From Nemertoderma westbladi (lineage: Eukaryota; Xenacoelomorpha; Nemertodermatida; Nemertodermatidae): a stretch of DNA of 30,826 nt. A model generated the notes under the pieces. It was not told the origin of the DNA. It worked only from the letters and a program-made list of their open reading frames with translations, and made no database searches. Position numbers and translations under genes: made by a program. Positions 23,164 to 30,826 of the stretch are shown in pieces (the first letter of the stretch is position 1; each line of letters starts with the position of its first letter). The DNA is taken from positions 35,001-65,826 of the forward strand of contig JAUCBJ010000459.1 of the NCBI GenBank assembly GCA_032718475.1, written 5' to 3'.

Positions 23164-26103
23164 GGCGCTCCGGTCACTCCGTTCCCTCCGCGGGGGGATT
23201 AAGTAGTCGGTTTTGATACTATGCAAAATCTGAGCACAGCGTTAGAAGCGCATTGGATAGGCAAACATTTCTTGCGGTGAAAGTATTTTCATACCTATTA
23301 TAGTTTTCAAGATAGTCAGGCATGAGTAGCAAAAATTTGAATTTTTTCTGGTAAAGTCTGATTTTACCGGTACCTGTAATCCGAAATATGGATTGTGATA
23401 TATCGTTGGATGCGGGCCACCAAACTGTACATTCACATGTTTTCAAAAAAAATTTTCGATAAATGGTCATCGAGTTATCATAAAATTACGAGAATCAGAC
23501 TTTGGACGACCATATCTCTGGTACCGGTAGGCCTATTGAGTTGAATTTTTTTAAAACTTACTTAGAACGGTCCATTGAATGTTTCTTAGTTTGAAAATTT
23601 TGTCTGAAAAGGCTTACATCAAAATTCTAAAAAACCGATCTTTTGCGATCGTGGTGATCAGGGCTTAAGTTGTTTATATCTCGAAAACTAATGACCGTGG
23701 TAGAAATCTGAATACATCGTTAGAAGCGCATTGGATAGGCCAACATTTCTTACAGTGAAAGTATCTTCATACCTATTATAGTTTTAGAGATAGTCAGACA
23801 TGAGTAGAAAAAATTTGAATTTTTTTTGGTAAAGTCTGATTTTACTGGTACCTGTCATCCAAAATATGGGTTGTGATATATCGTTGGGTGCAGGTCCTGT
23901 AACTGTACAATCACATTTTTTCAAAAAAAAAATTCGATCAACGGTTCTCGAAATATTATCGAATTACCGGAAGCAGAATTTGGACGACCATATCTCCGGT
24001 ACCGGTAGGCCTATTGAGTTGAATTTTGTTTTAACTTACTCAGAACGTTCCAGTGAATGTTTCTTATTTAGAAATTTTTGTCTGAAAATGCATACATCAG
24101 ATTTCTTAAAAACTGATCTTTTGCGATCATGATCTTTTGACCCTCTAGAATTGAACTTTTTTATGCCCGAATTTTGGCTACCCCCCCTAATTCGAGGGTG
24201 AGGAATCTTTTTGTGATGTTAAGTTTTTCCATACGGTGAACTCACAGGACTTGCTCTTTGAAATAAAACCGAAAACACGATCTTTCCTGATCGCTGCCTG
24301 ATCAAATCACTTTTTGGAAATTTCGAAATACTCAAAAGTTGCCCCTTCCTAATAGAAGTCGATTAGTAAAAAAAAAATCGGGGGTCTCAAACAAAGTTTT
24401 CGAGAAAATTGGAAAAAACCGAAAAACACGATCTTTTACGATCAGGTAGCATATCTCGAGATCCGGTTGTCCGATCGAGCCAATTTTTTTTTAATCAACT
24501 CAGAATGAACCAGTGAACATTTCTTACAATGAATGTTTATTAAAAAAATGCTTAGATTCAATTTTAAATATACTGATCTTTTCGTGATCATGATCTTGAG
24601 TTTTGACCCACTAGACTTGAACTTTTTTATGCCCAAATTCTGGCTACCCCCCCTAATTCGAGGGTGAAGAATCTTTTTGCGATGTTAAGTTTTTCCATAC
24701 GGTGAACTCACAGGACTTGCTCTTTGAAATAAAACTGAAAACACGATCTTTTCTGATCACGGCCTGATCAAATCGCTTTTTGAAAATTTCGAAATGCACA
24801 AAAGGTGCCCCATCACCGTAGAAGTTGATTCGTAAAAAAAAAATCGGGGGTCTCGATGATAGTTTTCGAGAAAAATCTAAAAAACTAAAAAAACACGATC
24901 TTTTATGATCAGGTATCAGATCTCGAGAACCAGTTGTCCGATCGAGCCAATTTTTTTTTTAATCGACTCAGGGCGGTGCCCCGAAGGTTTCTTACAGTAA
25001 TTGTTTAATCCGAAAGTGCTTAGTTACGATTTTATTAAAGTCCGATCTTTGCAGATCATGATCTTGAGTTTTGACCCACTAGACTTGAACTTTTTTATGC
25101 CCAAATTTTGGCTACCCCCCATAATTCGAGGGTGAGGAATCTTTTTGTGATGTTAAGTTTTTCCATACGGTGAACTCCCAGGACTTGGTCTTCGAAATAA
25201 AACCGAAAACACGATCTTTTCTGATCGCGGCCTGATCAAATCGCTTTTTAAAAATTTCGAAATGCACAAAAGGTGCCCCTTCTTATTAGAAGTCGATTAG
25301 TAAAAAAAAAATCGGGGGTCTCGATGATAGTTTTCGAGAAAATTGAATAAAACCAAAAAACACGATCTTTTTCGATCAGGAAGCATATCTCGAGAACCGG
25401 TTGTCCGATCGAGCCAATTTTTTTTTTAATCGACTCAGGGCGGTGTTCTGAAGGTTTCTTACAGTAATTGTTTATATCCAAAATGCTTAGTTACGATTTT
25501 ACGATGTCCGATCTTTGCGCGATCCGGATCTTGTGTTTTGATCGGGAAGACTTCACTTTTTTTTAATTTTTTTAACGGGAATCATAACTAATGTGGGGTC
25601 GATGAATCTTTTTGTAATGTTAAGTTTTTCGATTGGAGCAAGCCTTGAGTGTCCGATTGCTGATCAAAACTGATCTTTACTGATCGCGGCCAAGATCATG
25701 TTCGGATCGCTACAAAAAAGATTATTTAAATGTAAACCCATATGCTGCCTATCGATTGGCGCCGGTCCCAACTCCGTAGCATTAGCCGTTTTGGCTGTAG
25801 CTCCCTAGCAACGGCGGTTGCCGAGGAACCCGTTTTTTCGCCTCAAATTGGCCCTAGCCGGAGAACCGTTGAGATTCACGAGTCGCCGAGTTTCACTAAA
25901 AGTCTTAGAATTAAATTTTGGGGGGGGGTCTAGGAACATTTTATTGGTGGTTTTGGCCTAGTTCTCGAGATAACCTTCTACTTCTCTAAAAAAGGCAACC
26001 ATTAGTTTTCCGAAGCCAGTTCAGCGAGGTGGCCGTCGTCGGGCTTTGGGCCGGAGTGATGTTTGTAGTCCTACGGACATCACGTAAACGGAACTGGCCC
26101 ATA
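23164..26103. repeat. U2: second copy of the modular repeat, with one extra leading block
   Basis: The head GGCGCTCCGGTCACTCCG matches U1 almost exactly. U2 has a full leader (AATCTGAGCACAGCGTTAGA..) and a leading block at 23,350-23,700 that is repeated at 23,826-24,150, so A-type modules are found at 23,511, 23,989, 24,450, 24,916 and 25,384 (spacing 478, 461, 466, 468), five against four in U1. B-type starts lie at 24,153, 24,619 and 25,087. From 23,829 it parallels U1 at offset 4,195. One sub-block carries CTCGATGATAG where the matching U1 block has CTCAAACAAAG, so variants have been exchanged between sub-blocks. The tail stem GGGCC/GGCCC is at 26,048 and 26,096. Confidence 0.88.
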
Positions 26104-26150
26104 CATCCAGTAAGAAACCGAGAATGTACTCTCTATAGCCGAGTAGGGGC
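26031..26150. repeat. Tail module at the U2/U3 boundary
   Basis: GGGCC (26,048-26,052) can pair with GGCCC (26,096-26,100) around TAGTCCTACGGAC, followed by CATCCAGTAAGAAACC, GAGA-ATGTAC-TCTC and TATAGCCGAGTAGGGG. The two outer arms pair as in U1 although the enclosed sequence has changed (CACGTAAACGGAA). Confidence 0.7.
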
Positions 26151-28466
26151 ACTTATTTCCCGACCCCAAACAATGTATATAATCATGGCCCTCTACCCGA
26201 TGCAATGTACGCGTACGTACCCTTATGTTGGGAGGTCTATTTGCTAGCGGTTTGCTATATCGTTGCGAACGCTCGTTGCGAGTTAAGTTTATTGCTGCAG
26301 CGCATTGTTTCCAGAAATGTGTAAGTAATGTGTTCCACTATCGTTTTATACATGTCCGTTTCATGGGGTGAGAGTGGTTGCACTTATTTTATACAATATC
26401 GGCAATCATCGACATAGGCTAATTGTGCGTAACTGTTAACTGTTTTCAATACTTTCAAAGTGTCCAACCCCGACACAAAATTACATTATTTCTACCTGGG
26501 TATTAGATTGTCGAAAGGCCAAATCCTTCCTATCTCATGCTGTGGGTATATACAAAATTATTATAATGATTGAATTTATTATAAAGCCATTTTGTCTTTT
26601 TATGAGATGAGATAGACACCTTATCAATAATATTACCTTGCTATTGATTTGTTAATTAATATAATTATATAAGACATGCGGTAATGCTTACTATGAATGA
26701 TACATGCCATTATGCATTCGTAAGGCAGACAATACGTTCTAATTAGTTTACTAACCATACTATACAAACTGAGAAAGTGCTGCGCACGCTACGCTGACTA
26801 TTCCCCTCCCCCTCAACCCAACCACCACCCCAAGGTCGCTCCGGTCGCTCCACTCCCTCCGCTCCACTATTCCAATCGCATTCCCGAGTCAATTGAAAAA
26901 ATATATAATTTTATATTTCAAGATTATAGGTAAAGTTGTATGTATTGACAAAACTACTGAACGTATTGCAAATCTGAATACAGCTTTAGAACGGCATTGC
27001 ATAGGCGAACATTTCTTGCACTGAAAGTTTTTTCATATCTGTTATAGTTTTCGCAACAGTCAGACATGAGCGACGGTTACATCGAATATTTACAGTAAAG
27101 TCTGATTTTACCGGTAGCTGTCATCCGCAATATGGATTATGATACATCGTCAGAAGTGGGTCATCAAACTGTACATTCACATTTTTTCAAAAACAAAATT
27201 CGATGATCGGTTCTCGAGTTATCGTCAAATTACGGAAAGCTGACTTTGGAGGACCATATCTCCGGAACCGGTAGGCCTATTGAGTCAGAATCCATTTTAA
27301 TCTACTTGAAACACTCCAGTAAATGTTTTTTAATTTGAAAGTTTCATTCTAAAATGCTTAGAAATAATTTTACCAAAGTCCGATCTTTCGATCATATTGT
27401 AGACCAGTTTTGACCTTGAAGAATTAAGTTTTTTTGAAATTTTGTTTGACCTACCCCCCCTAAGTCGATGATGAGGAACATTTTTGCTGTGTTACACTTT
27501 TCGATAGGGTCACTCCTTCTGCGTCCGATTTTCAAAAAAACACGATCTTTGTACGATCGGCCATATATCGACCTGATCAAATTGCTTTTTGAAAATTTCG
27601 AAATGCACAAAAGTTGCCCCTTACTCAGAGCTATCGATTAATAAAATAAAATTGGGGGGTCAAGCCTTTCGTTTATGAGTTATTTAGAAAAAACTGAAAA
27701 ATATGATCTTTTACGATCAGGGCCAGATCAGGCACTTCTATTGCAGTTGATGGAATATCCTTCGTATGGGAGGTACTCCTAACATTGTTCTATCGAATTA
27801 TAAAAAAAAAATCGGGGGTCAAGCCTTTCGTTCTCGAGTTATTCGAGTTACCGTAACCTGACCTTTTGATCATTTACGGGATCTTCGGGAGCCCTTTTGA
27901 CCCCCTAGAATTCAACTTTTTTATGCCCATCTTTTGGCTACCCCCCCTAAGTCGATAGTGCTGAACATTTTTGTAATACTTCATTTTTCCATACGGGCAA
28001 TTCCTGAGTGTCCGATTTTTGATCAAAACTGATCTTTGCAGATCACTCAAAAACGAGACGGGAAACCCCCATTTTTTATGGCACTTTTCAATACAAACAT
28101 ATATATTTTACGTCTAATGGCAAAGTTTCAAAAAAATCTGAACGGTGGAAATTGGAAATGTAACCGTTTTCCACCATTTCCGCTTTTTTCGACTTTGACG
28201 GACAATATCTCGAGAACCGTTGGTCGTACGGAAAAATTTTCAATCACAAAAATGATCGGAATTAAATTTTGAGGGGGGGTATAGGAACATCTTATTGGAA
28301 GATTTCGCCTCCTTGTGCCATAAACTGCACACCTCTCTAAAAAAGGCTATCGTTAGATCACGACTATGCGTTCAAGACTAGGTGCGGACAAGTGGGATTG
28401 TCCGAGTGGGTGGTATGGTGTTAGTTAGTACTACGTACAGAGAAACCTGTGTTTCTGAGCCCAAGA
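26104..28466. repeat. U3: 2,363-bp tandem unit of the modular repeat
   Basis: It is repeated at 28,467 (offset 2,363). It opens with the second half of the tail and a 700-bp linker with GTACGCGTAC (26,207) and a doubled CGTTGCGA, then a C-rich tract and the head GGTCGCTCCGGTCGCTCC at 26,834. The body uses the same module vocabulary in another order: leader, A (27,254), B (CCTACCCCCCCTAAGTCGA near 27,450), C, C-like, B (27,905), a module unique to U3/U4 (AACGAGACGGGAAACCCCC), then A (28,203) with a seven-G run. The tail starts at 28,399. The first 953 bp are identical to U4 and the rest differ by several percent. Confidence 0.9.
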
Positions 28467-28515
28467 CATCCAGTAAGAAACCGAGAATGTACTCTCTATA
28501 GCCGAGTAGGGGCAC
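28399..28515. repeat. Tail module at the U3/U4 boundary
   Basis: The first half (TGTCCGAGTGGGTGGTATGG, then GTTAGTTAGTACTACGTAC) differs strongly from the U1/U2 tails. The second half, from CATCCAGTAAG through the GAGA/TCTC arms to GCCGAGTAGGGG, is identical to the U2/U3 tail. The switch happens exactly at the 2,363-bp unit boundary. Confidence 0.65.
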
Positions 28516-30826
28516 TTATTTCCCGACCCCAAACAATGTATATAATCATGGCCCTCTACCCGATGCAATGTACGCGTACGTACCCTTATGTTGGGAGGTC
28601 TATTTGCTAGCGGTTTGCTATATCGTTGCGAACGCTCGTTGCGAGTTAAGTTTATTGCTGCAGCGCATTGTTTCCAGAAATGTGTAAGTAATGTGTTCCA
28701 CTATCGTTTTATACATGTCCGTTTCATGGGGTGAGAGTGGTTGCACTTATTTTATACAATATCGGCAATCATCGACATAGGCTAATTGTGCGTAACTGTT
28801 AACTGTTTTCAATACTTTCAAAGTGTCCAACCCCGACACAAAATTACATTATTTCTACCTGGGTATTAGATTGTCGAAAGGCCAAATCCTTCCTATCTCA
28901 TGCTGTGGGTATATACAAAATTATTATAATGATTGAATTTATTATAAAGCCATTTTGTCTTTTTATGAGATGAGATAGACACCTTATCAATAATATTACC
29001 TTGCTATTGATTTGTTAATTAATATAATTATATAAGACATGCGGTAATGCTTACTATGAATGATACATGCCATTATGCATTCGTAAGGCAGACAATACGT
29101 TCTAATTAGTTTACTAACCATACTATACAAACTGAGAAAGTGCTGCGCACGCTACGCTGACTATTCCCCTCCCCCTCAACCCAACCACCACCCCAAGGTC
29201 GCTCCGGTCGCTCCACTCCCTCCGCTCCACTATTCCAATCGCATTCCCGAGTCAATTGAAAAAATATATAATTTTATATTTCAAGATTATAGGTAAAGTT
29301 GTATGTATTGACAAAACTACTGAACGTATTGCAAATCTGAATACAGCTTTAGAACGGCATTGCATAGGCGAACATTTCTTGCACTGAAAGTTTTTTCATA
29401 TCTGTTATAGTTTTCGCAATAGTCAGACATGAGCGACGGTTACATCGAATATTTACGGTAAAGTCTTTTTTTACCGGTAGCTGTCATCTGCAATATGGAT
29501 TATGATACATCGTTAGAAGCGGGTCATCCAATTGTACATTCACATTTTTTCAAAAACAAAATTCGATCATCGGTTCTCGAGTTATCGTCAAATTACGGAA
29601 AGCGGACTTTGGAGGACCATATCTCCGGTACCAGTAGGCCTATTGAGTCAGAATCCATTTTAATCTACTTGAAACACTCCAGTAAATGTTTTTTAATTTG
29701 AAAGTTTCATTCTAAAATGCTTAGAAATAATTTTACTAAAGTCCGATCTTTCGATCATATTGTAGACCAGTTTTGACCTTGAACAATTAACTGTTTTTGA
29801 AATTTTGTTTGACCTACCCCCCCTAAGTCGATGACGAGGAACATTTTTGCTGTGTTACACTTTTCAATAGGGTCACTCCTTCTGTGTCCGATTTTCAAAA
29901 AAACACGATCTTTGTACGATCGGCCATATATCGACCTGATCAAATTGCTTTTTGAAAATTTCGAAATGCACAAAAGTTGCCCCTTGCTCAGAGCTATCGA
30001 TTAATAAAAAAAATTGGGGGGTCAATAGCTCCGTTTTCGAGTTATTTAGAAAAAACCGAAAAATATGACCTTTTACGATCGGGGTCAGATCAGGCACTTC
30101 TAATGCATTTGATGGAATTTCCTTCTTATGGGAAGTACTCCTAAGATTGTTCTATCGAATTATGAAAAAAAAATCGGGGGTCTACAGCTTCGTTCTCGAG
30201 TTATTCGAGTTAGCGTAACCTGATCTTTTGATCATTTGCGGTACCTTCGGGGGCCCTTTTGACCCCCTAGAATTCAACTTTTTTATGCCCAACTTTCGGC
30301 TACCCCCCCTAAGTCAATGGTGCTGAACATTTTTGTAATACTTCATTTTGCCATACGGGCAATTCCTGAGTGTCCGATTTTTGACCAAAACTGATCTTTG
30401 CAGATTACTCAAAAACGAGACGGGAAACCCCCATTTTTTATTGCACTTTTCAATACAAACCCATATATTTTACGTCTAATGGCAAAGTTTCAGAAACTTC
30501 TCTTAGGCGGAAATTCGAAATGTAACCGTTTTCCACCATGTCCGCTTTTTTCGACTTTGACGGACAATATCTCGAGAACCGTTGGTCGTACGAAAAAATT
30601 TTCAATCACAAAAATGATCGGAATTAAATTTTGAGGGGGGGTCTAGGAACATCTTATTGGTCGTTTTCGCCTCCTTGTGCCATAAAGTGAACTCCACTCT
30701 AAAAATTGCCATCGTTAAAGAACGACTTTGCGTTCAAGACTAGGTGCGGACAAGCGTGGTTGTCCGAGTGGGTGGTATGGTGTTAGTTAGTACTACGTAC
30801 ATAGAACCTGTTGGTTTCTTTGCCCA
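28467..30826. repeat. U4: second 2,363-bp tandem unit, cut by the window end
   Basis: Same order as U3: linker, C-rich tract, head at 29,197, leader, and A, B, C, C-like, B, unique, A modules. The G-run and TCTAGGAACATCTTATTGG lie near 30,635-30,660. The window ends at 30,826, which matches 28,463 of U3, so only about three bases are missing before a further unit could begin. A 68-codon frame at 29,495-29,701 resembles 88-codon frames in U1 and U2, but the U3 copy and the leading U2 copy have stops in it. Confidence 0.9.
30761..30826. repeat. Tail module of U4, truncated by the window end
   Basis: TGTCCGAGTGGGTGGTATGG and GTTAGTTAGTACTACGTAC repeat the U3 form of the tail. The last 25 bases differ from U3 by several changes, and the second half of the tail would lie outside the window. 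Confidence 0.7.

Noticed and set aside
20136-25481. Minus-strand frames such as 20,136-20,441, 21,041-21,286 and 25,248-25,481
   Set aside because: They repeat because they lie in homologous C and A modules. Phe/Lys-rich stretches come from T and A runs, and frames shift between copies.
26120-26150. Helitron end suggested by TCTCTATA in the tail
   Set aside because: No CTRR end with adjoining hairpin, no Rep/helicase coding and no clean insertion boundary was found. The word sits inside a repeat that continues on both sides.
28399-28455. 5S rRNA-like (GTTAGTACT) or tRNA box A-like (GTCCGAGTGG) words suggesting a SINE head
   Set aside because: The matches are short, no box B (GGTTCGAATCC-like) or further 5S similarity follows, and the words are absent from the U1/U2 tails.

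Overview
The window reads as non-coding, repeat-dominated DNA from an animal nuclear genome. There are no operons or compact genes. Splice-like signals occur around one short candidate exon, and about two thirds of the sequence is tandemly repeated. The palindromic word AGGCCT (usually inside TAGGCCTA) is strongly over-represented in the unique part at 480-2,850. I associate that bias with marine invertebrates such as echinoderms or hemichordates; this is a weak, experience-based guess, and no sequence here fixes the taxon.

Layout, left to right. (1) 1-428: a TGTC microsatellite, a 19-bp minisatellite and a 36-bp array. (2) 429-3,807: mostly unique DNA. It holds the only plausible protein-coding segment, a minus-strand exon at 972-1,157 with a zinc-knuckle-like Cys/His cluster, a donor at 971 and an acceptor at 1,159, plus a matching upstream donor at 1,776. 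It also holds a duplicated poly-G segment and an 89-bp tandem duplication. (3) 3,808-15,081: one 11.3-kb satellite of about 418 copies of a 27-bp unit, with kilobase-scale internal duplications (offsets 3,528 and 2,224 bp) that meet at a single breakpoint, 10,500/10,501. (4) 15,094-18,680: four further unrelated tandem arrays, almost back to back: 49+43-bp alternating dimer, 40 bp, 19 bp (the same family as at 95-222) and 64 bp. (5) 18,681-19,390: unique DNA with a small duplication. (6) 19,391-30,826: four copies (U1-U4) of a large modular repeat family. Its body is built from diverged modules of about 155 bp, rich in GATC, ordered as triplets of about 468 bp. U3 and U4 are a direct tandem repeat of 2,363 bp and the window stops about three bases before a third unit would begin.

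The most interesting material is the U family. It has a fixed head (CGCTCCGGTC motif), a GATC-punctuated body, a G-run segment and a tail with conserved hairpin potential. Within U3/U4 a 953-bp stretch is identical base for base while the remainder of the unit differs by several percent, which suggests a recent sequence-homogenising event. I do not recognise this family by name. No tRNA, rRNA, CRISPR array or intact transposase was found. The long open frames across the arrays are a by-product of repeat periods and are not genes.
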